From: an uncultured Bacteroidota bacterium
Lineage (GTDB): Bacteria; Bacteroidota; Bacteroidia; Flavobacteriales; Flavobacteriaceae
Assembly: GCA_903920835.1 (NCBI GenBank)
Contig: CAIXNQ010000035.1
Coordinates: forward strand, 1-5,347
Length of the DNA: 5,347 nt
Direction of reading: 5' to 3'
The translations under genes and the position numbers were made by a program. How positions within the stretch are numbered: position 1 is the first letter of the stretch; every line of letters starts with the position of its first letter. Positions 1 to 5,347 of the stretch are shown piece by piece. The notes beneath the pieces were generated by a model. It ran no database searches. It saw nothing but the letters and a program-made list of their open reading frames with translations, and was not told the origin of the DNA.

Positions 1-921
1 GAATATTATGAAAAAAATTTCAAGCCTATTGAACCTTTTTTATCAAAAAATATTACTAACATTAAAATAATTCCTAATAGTAATTTTGGTAACTTTCCTT
101 TTGAACTATTGCTTTGTGAACCATCAAAATCAAATGATTTTAGTAAGTTGCCCTATTTGGTTAAAAAATACCAATTTAGTTATGAATTGTCATCTTCGAT
201 TTCTGAGATTGCTAATAAAAACGTTTCAAAAACTACTGCTTTTTCAGTTTTTAGCCCTAGTTTTTCTCCTAAAAATTTATCTGAGTTAAAGGAAACTAAT
301 CGCAAGTCAATGGAGCTTGCCCAATTATACAATGCTCATTTAATTGAAGGGAAAACTGCTACTAAAAAAGCATTTGCCAATCATTTAGAAAATGATCGAA
401 TGGTTGCCCTATTATCTCATGGTAGTGCGAATGATGATGAAATTGCAACCAATAAAGGTATTTATTTATCAGACGGTTTTCTGAGTTTGAATGAAGTCTA
501 TAATTTGAAAGCGCATTGCGATTTTCTGCTTTTAGGCGCTTGTGAAAGTGGTGTTGGTTATAAATCAAGAGAAGGAACCATCAATTTAGCCAGAGCTTTC
601 ACAGCCATTGGGGTTAAAAGTATGATGCTAGCTTCTTGGAAAATAGACGAAAAGACCTCTGCTCAAATTATTACTTCTTTTTTAAAGTATTTGGATAGTG
701 GTTGCACAAAGTCGGAGGCGTTACAAAAAGCAAAGTTGGATTATTTGGCAACAGCTTCGCCCAGAATGGCGAATCCTTTATATTGGGCAGGATTAAATAT
801 TACAGGCAATAATGAAACAATTCCGTTACATCAGCATAATTATTGGTGGTGGGGATTTGGGTTTGTTGTAATTACTTGTTTCATTGTATTGATATATCTA
901 AAGATACATAGAGGTTTTTGA
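1..921 (+). CDS. CHAT-domain caspase-like protease, C-terminal part with membrane anchor (5' end off window)
   Basis: The frame is open from the first base, so the start lies to the left and 306 residues are visible. Numbering from the window edge, residues 21-37 match the CHAT core strand that normally reads 'hhhhPdgxLxxlPFExL' (here IIPNSNFGNFPFELL). The catalytic dyad is intact: His140 in LLSHG and Cys181 in LLGACESG. The usual distal CHAT elements follow: an LARAF helix, the VKSMMLASWKID strand, and NPLYWAGL near 258-265. A single hydrophobic segment at about 282-300, preceded by three Trp and followed by K/H/R, should anchor the protein in the membrane. CHAT proteins are clan CD cysteine peptidases related to caspases and separases, and Bacteroidota versions commonly carry N-terminal TPR repeats, which would be off the window here. 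Substrate unknown. A TTG at 109 is not the start, because the homology begins before it. The CHAT call is firm; the TPR part is inference. Confidence 0.88.
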   Translation, partial: EYYEKNFKPIEPFLSKNITNIKIIPNSNFGNFPFELLLCEPSKSNDFSKLPYLVKKYQFSYELSSSISEIANKNVSKTTAFSVFSPSFSPKNLSELKETNRKSMELAQLYNAHLIEGKTATKKAFANHLENDRMVALLSHGSANDDEIATNKGIYLSDGFLSLNEVYNLKAHCDFLLLGACESGVGYKSREGTINLARAFTAIGVKSMMLASWKIDEKTSAQIITSFLKYLDSGCTKSEALQKAKLDYLATASPRMANPLYWAGLNITGNNETIPLHQHNYWWWGFGFVVITCFIVLIYLKIHRGF

Positions 922-942
922 ATTACATGTTCAAGCAATTCC

Positions 943-972
943 AAAATAAAAAAGTCCCGAATTATCGGGACT
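943..972 (-). terminator. Intrinsic terminator of the aldehyde dehydrogenase gene
   Basis: A perfect 8-bp stem, AGTCCCGA (953-960) and TCGGGACT (965-972), closes a 4-nt ATTA loop. Read on the minus strand it is followed at once by TTTTTATTTT (952 down to 943), the classical rho-independent layout. It lies about 45 nt past the stop codon of the minus-strand dehydrogenase. On the plus strand the stem is followed by CTATTGTC, a poor U-tract. It may therefore also slow readthrough from the convergent CHAT gene, but it is best assigned to the minus strand. Confidence 0.85.
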
Positions 973-1012
973 CTATTGTCTATAGTCTATTCTCTTTTCT
1001 CTTTTCTCTCAA
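971..1012. repeat. Degenerate 7-bp tandem repeat, about 6 units
   Basis: From 971 the sequence advances in 7-base steps with consensus (C/G)TCTATT. The first unit is CTCTATT (971-977), the next two begin GTCTAT (978 and 985), two identical CTCTTTT units follow (992-1005), and a decayed unit starts CTCTC (1006). The minus-strand unit reads AATAGA(C/G). The array fills the space between the dehydrogenase stop codon and its terminator, and its first two bases are part of the terminator stem. It is transcribed as a purine-rich 3' untranslated segment. It could be slippage-derived simple sequence; no function can be read from it. Confidence 0.6.
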
Positions 1013-1016
1013 CAAT

Positions 1017-2570
1017 CTACAAATCAAATTTTATTCCTTGCGCTAAAGGCAATTGGTCTGAATAATTAATGGTATTGGTTTGTCTTCTCATATACACTTT
1101 CCAAGAATCAGAACCTGATTCTCTTCCGCCACCAGTTTCTTTTTCTCCGCCAAAAGCACCACCAATTTCAGCACCCGAAGTTCCAATGTTAACGTTGGCA
1201 ATGCCGCAATCAGAACCTGCAAAAGACAAGAATTTTTCAGCTTCTTTCATTTCGTTGGTCATAATCGCAGAAGATAATCCTTGAGCAACGCCGTTTTGAA
1301 TTGCAATAGCGTTTTCAACTTCGCCACTGTATTTCATCAAATATAAAATCGGTGCAAACGTTTCGTGTTGTACGATTTCAAAACTATTTTCAGCTTCAAT
1401 TATCGCTGGTTTTACATAGCAACCCGATTCGTAACCTTGTCCGGAAAGAACGCCACCTTCAACCAATACTTTTCCGCCTTCGGCTTTTGCACTTTCAATA
1501 GCAGCTAAATACGTGTTTACAGCATCGGTATCAATTAAGGGGCCGATATGATTTTTTTGATCTAAAGGATTTCCAATAGTCAATTGACCGTAAGCACCAA
1601 CAATAGCGTCTCTTACTTTATCATAAACCGATTCGTGAATGATTAACCGTCTCGTAGAAGTACAACGTTGACCGGCAGTACCCACAGCACCAAAAACAGC
1701 ACCAGGAACTACCACTTTTAAATCGGCAGTTGGTGTAATAATGATGGCATTGTTTCCACCCAATTCTAATAATGATTTTCCAAAACGTTGTGCTACTGTA
1801 GCACCCACAATTCTTCCCATTCGTGTAGAACCAGTTGCAGAAATCAATGGAATTCTAGCATCGTTAGTCATCATTTCACCTACTTTATAATCACCGTTGA
1901 TGATACACGAAATACCTTCTGGTAAATTATTGGCTTTTAAAACTCCAGCAATAATATTTTGACAGGCAATAGAGCATAATGGCGCTTTTTCAGAAGCTTT
2001 CCACACGCAAACGTCGCCACAAATCCATGCTAAAGCCGTGTTCCATGACCAAACGGCTACTGGAAAGTTGAATGCCGAGATAATGCCTACCACACCTATT
2101 GGATGCCATTGTTCCCTCATTACGTGACCAGGACGCTCAGACGGAATCGTTTGTCCGTTCAATTGTCTTGACAACCCAACAGCAAAGTCGCAAATGTCAA
2201 TCATTTCTTGAACTTCGCCGTAGCCTTCCTGCAGGGATTTCCCCATTTCATAAGAAACTAGTTTTCCTAATGGTTCTTTTAGTTCTCTTAATTTATTTCC
2301 GAATTGACGCACAATTTCGCCACGTTGTGGTGCGGGCATTGCTCTAAAAGTTAGAAAAGCAGCCGTTGCTGTTTGCATAACTTTTTCATAATCTTCGGCG
2401 GTGGTGGTTTTTACTTTTCCGATAAGTTGACCATCTACTGGCGAATAACTTTCGATGATTTCTCCGTTTGAAAAATGATTATTTCCTGTTGAAGTTCCTT
2501 CATTAATGGCTTTTACACCAAGGATTTCAAGTGCTTCGGTCATTCCGAATTGTTGCGCAATTGTTGACAT
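1017..2570 (-). CDS. Aldehyde dehydrogenase, ALDH7/antiquitin type (probable alpha-aminoadipic semialdehyde dehydrogenase)
   Basis: A complete 517-residue protein of normal ALDH7 length. It should oxidise alpha-aminoadipate semialdehyde (in equilibrium with piperideine-6-carboxylate) to 2-aminoadipate with NAD(P)+, a step of lysine catabolism, in the cytoplasm. The ALDH machinery is intact: oxyanion Asn168 (FNFP), cofactor Lys191 (WKASEK), GSTRMG at 247-252, general base Glu269 (LLELGGNN), nucleophile Cys303 (GQRCTSTRR) and Glu403 (HETFAP). The C-terminal block at 463-487, TSGAEIGGAFGGEK followed by TGGGRESGSD, is typical of antiquitins. Glu122 and Arg302 line up with human Glu121 and Arg301, which I recall as substrate-recognition residues. 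The ATG at 2570 is preceded by A-rich sequence without a Shine-Dalgarno motif, as is usual in Flavobacterium. GH3 lies 147 bp upstream on the same strand, but a candidate promoter suggests separate transcription. The family is certain; the exact substrate is inferred. Confidence 0.93.
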   Translation of the reverse strand: MSTIAQQFGMTEALEILGVKAINEGTSTGNNHFSNGEIIESYSPVDGQLIGKVKTTTAEDYEKVMQTATAAFLTFRAMPAPQRGEIVRQFGNKLRELKEPLGKLVSYEMGKSLQEGYGEVQEMIDICDFAVGLSRQLNGQTIPSERPGHVMREQWHPIGVVGIISAFNFPVAVWSWNTALAWICGDVCVWKASEKAPLCSIACQNIIAGVLKANNLPEGISCIINGDYKVGEMMTNDARIPLISATGSTRMGRIVGATVAQRFGKSLLELGGNNAIIITPTADLKVVVPGAVFGAVGTAGQRCTSTRRLIIHESVYDKVRDAIVGAYGQLTIGNPLDQKNHIGPLIDTDAVNTYLAAIESAKAEGGKVLVEGGVLSGQGYESGCYVKPAIIEAENSFEIVQHETFAPILYLMKYSGEVENAIAIQNGVAQGLSSAIMTNEMKEAEKFLSFAGSDCGIANVNIGTSGAEIGGAFGGEKETGGGRESGSDSWKVYMRRQTNTINYSDQLPLAQGIKFDL

Positions 2571-2605
2571 TTTATTTTGTTTAAATTATTTTTAAATTTT
2601 GACAG

Positions 2606-2630
2606 CAAAAATAGGTAAAAAATAATTCAA
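2606..2630 (-). promoter_or_regulatory. Candidate Bacteroidota promoter of the aldehyde dehydrogenase gene
   Basis: On the minus strand, TATTTTTG (2613 down to 2606) fits the Bacteroidota -7 consensus TAnnTTTG exactly. A TTG at 2630-2628 could act as the -33 element, but the 14-nt gap is shorter than the usual 17-21 or so. Transcription would begin near 2600, giving a leader of about 30 nt ahead of the ATG at 2570. The exact -7 match at a sensible distance supports the call; the poor -33 spacing and the AT-rich background weaken it. Confidence 0.42.
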
Positions 2631-2660
2631 CATTAGCACTTTGTTTCTTTTGTGGGTTGA

Positions 2661-2675
2661 TAACAATCGTTGTTA
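2661..2675. promoter_or_regulatory. Small dyad upstream of the dehydrogenase promoter
   Basis: TAACAA (2661-2666) and TTGTTA (2670-2675) are perfect inverted 6-bp arms around TCG. The dyad sits about 30-45 bp upstream of the candidate -33 element, where a regulator could bind. It is not a terminator for GH3, because neither strand has a U-tract after it. A dyad with the same inner half-sites lies upstream of GH3 (4285-4297). In AT-rich DNA such short dyads arise by chance, so this is only a candidate. Confidence 0.22.
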
Positions 2676-2717
2676 ATTAAAATTACAAACTATCTGGGAG
2701 AAACTAATAATTTATAA

Positions 2718-4229
2718 TCACTGCATTTTCAGTAATTGTTCTAAATAATCGCGCTGGTTAGAAAGTCTAGGGATTTTGTGTTGTCCGCCAAGTTTGTCAT
2801 TGTCTTTTAGCCAATCATAAAACAGGTTTTCTCTGGCAATATTGATTTCGAGCGGATTTAAAGTCATGTTGTTATAGCGTTTTGCTTCGTAGTCTGAGTT
2901 TAAACTTTGCAGTGTTTTATCGAGCAAGTTTTTAAAGAGGATAAGGTCAGTTGGAGCTGTTTTAAACTCAATAATCCACTCGTGGGCACCTTTTTCTTTT
3001 CCTTGCATAAAAATTGGAGCAACGGTGTAATCAATAACTTCAATGTTGGTTTCTTGACATGCAATTGCCAAAGCCTTGTCGGTATTTTCGACCATTAATT
3101 CTTCGCCAAAAACATTGATATGATGCTTGGTGCGGCCCGTAACCCTGATTCGATAGGGGCTAAGGGAAGTAAACCGAACCGTGTCGCCCACTAAATAGCG
3201 CCAAAGACCACCATTAGTTGTAATCAAAACGGCATAATTTTTAAAAAGTTCAACGTCTGACAAGCGAACGGTTTGCTCGTTTGGCGTTCCGAAACTATCC
3301 ATCGGAATAAATTCGTAGAAAATGCCATAATCTAGCATTAATAATAAATCGCTGGAATAGTTAAGATCTTGAATGGCAAAAAAGCCTTCGGAAGCGTTGT
3401 AAATTTCATAATATTTGAAATCAGATTTGGGCAGCAATCGATGGTACTGTTCTCTGTAGGGTTCAAAACTGACGCCGCCATGAAAATAGACTTCAAGATT
3501 GGGCCATAAATCGATTAGATTTTTACAGTTGGTGTCTTCTAAAATTTTGTTTAAAAGAACCAACATCCATGAGGGAACTCCGGCAAAACTCGTTACGTTC
3601 TCATTTTTAACTTGATTTATAATCGCTGGAATTTTTGCTTCCCAATCGCTCATTAAAGAAATTTTATTATTGGGTGTGCTGCTAAATTCTGCCCAAATTG
3701 GCATATTTTCAATCAAAATAGCCGATAAATCTCCAAAAAAAGTATTGTTGTTTTCATAAATTTGAGAACTTCCGCCGAGTCTTAAGCTTTTTCCTAAAAA
3801 CAATTCAGAATTTTCGTTGTTGTTCAAATACAAACAAAGCAAATCTTTACTGCCTTTGTAATGGCAATTTTCAAGTGCTTCGTTGGTTACAGGAATAAAT
3901 TTGCTTTTGGCATTCGTCGTTCCGCTCGATTTAGCAAACCATTTCACGGGCGTTCCCCACAACACATTGGGTTCGCCTTTGCGGGTGCGGTCTATATAAG
4001 GCTCTAGTTGTTCATAGCTGGAAACGGGCACCCGTTCTGCAAAAGCACGATAGGATTTTATGGAACTGAAATCAAATTCTTTGCCAAAAATAGTGTTTTC
4101 TGAAGATCGAATAAGGTTCATTAACAGTTCTTCTTGAACCTCGTTTGGATATTTTAAAAATAATTCAATTTGATGAATGCGTTGCTTTAAGAACCACGAA
4201 GCAATTGAATTTAATATTGGAATTGGCAT
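2718..4229 (-). CDS. GH3-family acyl-adenylating enzyme (auxin-responsive GH3 superfamily)
   Basis: A complete 503-residue protein. The GH3 branch of the adenylate-forming (ANL) superfamily activates a carboxylic acid with ATP to an acyl-AMP and, in characterised plant members, joins it to an amino acid. All family motifs are visible: phosphate-binding SSGTT at 101-105 with Lys108 and Lys110, YNASEG at 277-282 (motif II), YLVGD at 345-349 (motif III), GRTKHHINVFGEE at 365-377 at the hinge to the C-terminal lid, and GQHKIPR at 482-488 with the likely lid lysine Lys485. There is no signal peptide or membrane segment, so it should be cytoplasmic. The start at 4229 is preceded by A-rich sequence without a Shine-Dalgarno motif, and the first 40 residues look like a normal GH3 N-terminus. 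The acid and the acceptor cannot be read from the sequence. It is divergent from the DUF2797 gene. 'Auxin-responsive' is a label from plants and need not imply auxin chemistry here. Confidence 0.92.
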   Translation of the reverse strand: MPIPILNSIASWFLKQRIHQIELFLKYPNEVQEELLMNLIRSSENTIFGKEFDFSSIKSYRAFAERVPVSSYEQLEPYIDRTRKGEPNVLWGTPVKWFAKSSGTTNAKSKFIPVTNEALENCHYKGSKDLLCLYLNNNENSELFLGKSLRLGGSSQIYENNNTFFGDLSAILIENMPIWAEFSSTPNNKISLMSDWEAKIPAIINQVKNENVTSFAGVPSWMLVLLNKILEDTNCKNLIDLWPNLEVYFHGGVSFEPYREQYHRLLPKSDFKYYEIYNASEGFFAIQDLNYSSDLLLMLDYGIFYEFIPMDSFGTPNEQTVRLSDVELFKNYAVLITTNGGLWRYLVGDTVRFTSLSPYRIRVTGRTKHHINVFGEELMVENTDKALAIACQETNIEVIDYTVAPIFMQGKEKGAHEWIIEFKTAPTDLILFKNLLDKTLQSLNSDYEAKRYNNMTLNPLEINIARENLFYDWLKDNDKLGGQHKIPRLSNQRDYLEQLLKMQ

Positions 4230-4332
4230 TTTTTGAATCTTAGTTGATGCGTTTTTAAATAGGAATTATAACTTTACCAAAAATAACAAAATTTGTTTAA
4301 CCTGAAATAATATTTTCAAAACTTTAAAAAAA
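4230..4332. promoter_or_regulatory. Divergent promoter region between GH3 (-) and DUF2797 (+)
   Basis: This 103-bp, strongly AT-rich gap must hold the start signals of both genes. For GH3, the minus strand has an exact -7 motif TATTTTTG (4285 down to 4278), which would give a leader of roughly 40 nt; I see no TTG at the expected -33 distance. For DUF2797, TAACTTTA (4269-4276) matches seven of eight positions of the plus-strand consensus, with a TTG at 4244-4246, 22 nt upstream, so it is weak. Both genes are preceded by A-runs rather than a Shine-Dalgarno motif. Confidence 0.45.
4285..4297. promoter_or_regulatory. AACAA-N3-TTGTT dyad in the divergent region
   Basis: AACAA (4285-4289) and TTGTT (4293-4297) form an inverted repeat around AAT; the arms extend to AACAAA and TTTGTT around one central A. 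It abuts the candidate GH3 -7 element, overlapping it by one base, so a bound protein would block that promoter. The half-sites equal those of the dyad at 2662-2674. This is a candidate operator only. Confidence 0.2.
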
Positions 4333-5127
4333 ATGACCTACGAAGGCGTGTTGACCAAAATGCAAACCGAAATGGGAACTCCCATTCAATATTATCTTGT
4401 TTTCAAGACGAGTTTTATAAATATCAATCAATTGTTGAACAAAAATATCACGATAAAACACACAGGTTATCAATGTTTAAGCTGTCAAAAACCAAAGAAA
4501 ATATTCCGACAAGGATTTTGTTATGACTGTTTTATGTCGAGTGCTTCGGCGGGCGATTGGATTATGAAACCCGAATTGAGCACCGCCCATCTCGGCATTG
4601 AAGATCGCGATTTAGACTACGAAACTCGGGTTCAAGTGCAGCCGCATGTGGTCTATTTGGCATTGTCGAGCGAAGTGAAAGTGGGCGTTACTCGAAAAAC
4701 GCAAGTGCCTACCCGATGGATTGACCAAGGAGCGATAGAAGCTTTGCCGATTGTAGAAGTGCCCAATCGCTATTTAGCAGGGATTACAGAAGTTGCTTTG
4801 AAATCACATTATGCCGACAAAACCAACTGGCAAAAAATGTTGAAAAACGAAATTGCTCCCGCAAATTTGATTCAAGAGAAAGCAAGTTTGAAATATTTGA
4901 TTCCGAATGAAGTTAAAGAATATTTCAATCTGGACCAAAACGATTTGTTTCATTTTGAATATCCAGTGCTGACCTATCCGAAAAAAGTTGCCAGTCTCAA
5001 TCTCGAAAAAACACCTCGTTTTGAAGGCAAACTATCGGGAATTAAAGGGCAATATCTATTGTTTGAAAGCGGCATCGTTTTTAATGTCCGCAATTCTGAA
5101 GGTTTTGTCGTGCAGATTGATTTGTAA
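4333..5127 (+). CDS. DUF2797-family protein with four-cysteine putative zinc site
   Basis: A complete 264-residue protein that I recognise as the DUF2797 family; no biochemical function is known to me. Residues 48-66 carry two CxxC pairs (Cys48, Cys51, Cys63, Cys66), a likely zinc site, in the family-like stretch FRQGFCYDCF. Next comes GDWIMKPELSTAHLGIEDRD (74-93). Residues 107-134 contain VYLALSSEVKVGVTRK followed by PTRWIDQGA, which resembles the 'GIY...YIG...R' core of GIY-YIG nucleases (VYL 107-109, KVG 116-118, Arg128), with Glu153 and Asn165 downstream. There is no signal peptide or membrane segment. The start at 4333 is chosen because the MTYEGVLTKMQTE opening fits homologues as I remember them; Met10 and Met15 are alternatives. 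The upstream sequence is an A-run with no Shine-Dalgarno motif. The family call is good; the nuclease-like reading is inference. Confidence 0.85.
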   Translation: MTYEGVLTKMQTEMGTPIQYYLVFKTSFININQLLNKNITIKHTGYQCLSCQKPKKIFRQGFCYDCFMSSASAGDWIMKPELSTAHLGIEDRDLDYETRVQVQPHVVYLALSSEVKVGVTRKTQVPTRWIDQGAIEALPIVEVPNRYLAGITEVALKSHYADKTNWQKMLKNEIAPANLIQEKASLKYLIPNEVKEYFNLDQNDLFHFEYPVLTYPKKVASLNLEKTPRFEGKLSGIKGQYLLFESGIVFNVRNSEGFVVQIDL

Positions 5128-5132
5128 GGAAG

Positions 5133-5179
5133 TATTGGTTTTTATAAACTCGTTCAATAAAATTCTCTTTCTTTTTTTT
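5133..5179 (+). terminator. Weak candidate terminator after the DUF2797 gene
   Basis: Just past the stop codon, TATTG (5133-5137) can pair with CAATA (5155-5159), enclosing a smaller GTTT/AAAC pairing (5138-5141 and 5146-5149). A pyrimidine tract ending in eight T (5172-5179) follows. The position fits a terminator, but the stem is almost entirely A-T and interrupted, and the T-run starts about 12 nt late, so efficiency is doubtful. Confidence 0.25.
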
Positions 5180-5255
5180 CAGGAAACCAGATTAGAAATA
5201 AAGTTCAGCGCATTTTTACTTTTATCACTAAATAACAGACTTTGTGAAAAATAAA

Positions 5256-5321
5256 AAAATAGTAAGAACACTATTTACGCTGTGTTTTTATTGCTTCAAT
5301 TGCACTGAAACTTACTATTTT
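5256..5321 (-). repeat. Perfect 11-bp inverted repeat; possible terminator or structured RNA on the minus strand
   Basis: AAAATAGTAAG (5256-5266) and CTTACTATTTT (5311-5321) are exact reverse complements, 44 bp apart. Inside lie two small pairings, AACAC/GTGTT (5267-5271 and 5282-5286) and TTCA/TGAA (5295-5298 and 5306-5309), so the whole could fold as a closing stem with two side hairpins. On the minus strand the structure runs into TTTATTTTTC, a U-rich tail, which suggests the 3' end of a transcript coming from the right. It could instead be the remains of a mobile-element end. The repeat itself is certain; its role is open. Confidence 0.5.
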
Positions 5322-5347
5322 AAAAGAACTCACTCCTTTTGTAGCCC
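5271..5347 (-). CDS. Possible C-terminal end of a minus-strand gene entering from the right
   Basis: On the minus strand one frame is open from the right edge for 24 complete codons and ends at a TAG (5273 down to 5271). The visible peptide ends SAIEAIKTQRK, a plausible soluble C-terminus with a basic tail, but I do not recognise it. A U-rich stretch lies a few bases beyond the stop. An open frame this short is not rare by chance in AT-rich DNA, and one arm of the 11-bp inverted repeat would lie inside the coding part, which is unusual. Treat as tentative. Confidence 0.2.
   Translation of the reverse strand, partial: ATKGVSSFKIVSFSAIEAIKTQRK

Noticed and set aside
86..568. Small open frames at 86-289 (+) and 362-568 (-)
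   Set aside because: Both lie inside the CHAT coding region in other frames and show no family features.
109..921. TTG at 109 as the start of the CHAT gene
   Set aside because: The frame is open to base 1 and the conserved IIPNSNFGNFPFELL strand of the CHAT fold begins upstream of it, so the gene is truncated by the window edge.
1069..2347. Plus-strand open frames at 1069-1284 and 2099-2347
   Set aside because: Antisense shadows of the aldehyde dehydrogenase, whose conserved motifs cover both stretches.
2661..2675. Terminator between GH3 and the dehydrogenase
   Set aside because: The only stem here is an A-T-rich 6-bp dyad with no T-run after it on the minus strand, so no intrinsic terminator is supported in the 147-bp gap.
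2907..3098. Plus-strand open frame at 2907-3098
   Set aside because: Antisense shadow of the GH3 C-terminal domain.
4988..5254. 88-codon plus-strand open frame running past the DUF2797 stop
   Set aside because: Most of it overlaps the DUF2797 gene in another frame; the remainder is low-complexity Leu/Phe/Lys sequence without a recognisable start context or domain.
1..5347. CRISPR array, tRNA, rRNA or an insertion sequence
   Set aside because: I found no regularly spaced 20-40 bp repeats, no tRNA-like T-arm or CCA-adjacent stem, no rRNA segment and no transposase motifs; the 7-bp repeat at 971-1012 is far too short and contiguous for CRISPR.

Overview
The window looks like chromosomal DNA of a member of the Flavobacteriaceae, most likely Flavobacterium or a close relative. 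The evidence is the low GC content, A-rich sequence without a Shine-Dalgarno motif ahead of every start codon, Bacteroidota-type -7 motifs (TAnnTTTG), and proteins that read like flavobacterial versions of their families. This assignment comes from recognition, not from a search.

Layout, left to right. Bases 1-921 (+) hold the 3' part of a CHAT-domain (caspase-like) protease gene ending in a membrane anchor; its 5' part lies off the window. It converges on an aldehyde dehydrogenase gene of the ALDH7/antiquitin type (1017-2570, -). The 95-bp gap between them carries an intrinsic terminator oriented for the dehydrogenase and a degenerate 7-bp tandem repeat. Upstream of the dehydrogenase, after a 147-bp gap with a candidate promoter and a small dyad, is a GH3-family acyl-adenylating enzyme (2718-4229, -). 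A 103-bp divergent intergenic region separates GH3 from a DUF2797 gene (4333-5127, +), which encodes a four-cysteine putative zinc site followed by a segment resembling the GIY-YIG fold. The last 220 bp contain no confident gene, but they hold a perfect 11-bp inverted repeat and possibly the 3' end of a minus-strand gene entering from the right.

How the genes fit together. I see no operon that forms an obvious multi-gene system. The dehydrogenase is probably housekeeping lysine/aminoadipate catabolism. GH3 and DUF2797 are orphan enzymes of unknown substrate sharing a divergent promoter region. The CHAT protein belongs with whatever lies to the left. The least explained items are the DUF2797 protein, the heptanucleotide repeat next to the terminator, and the structured right edge.
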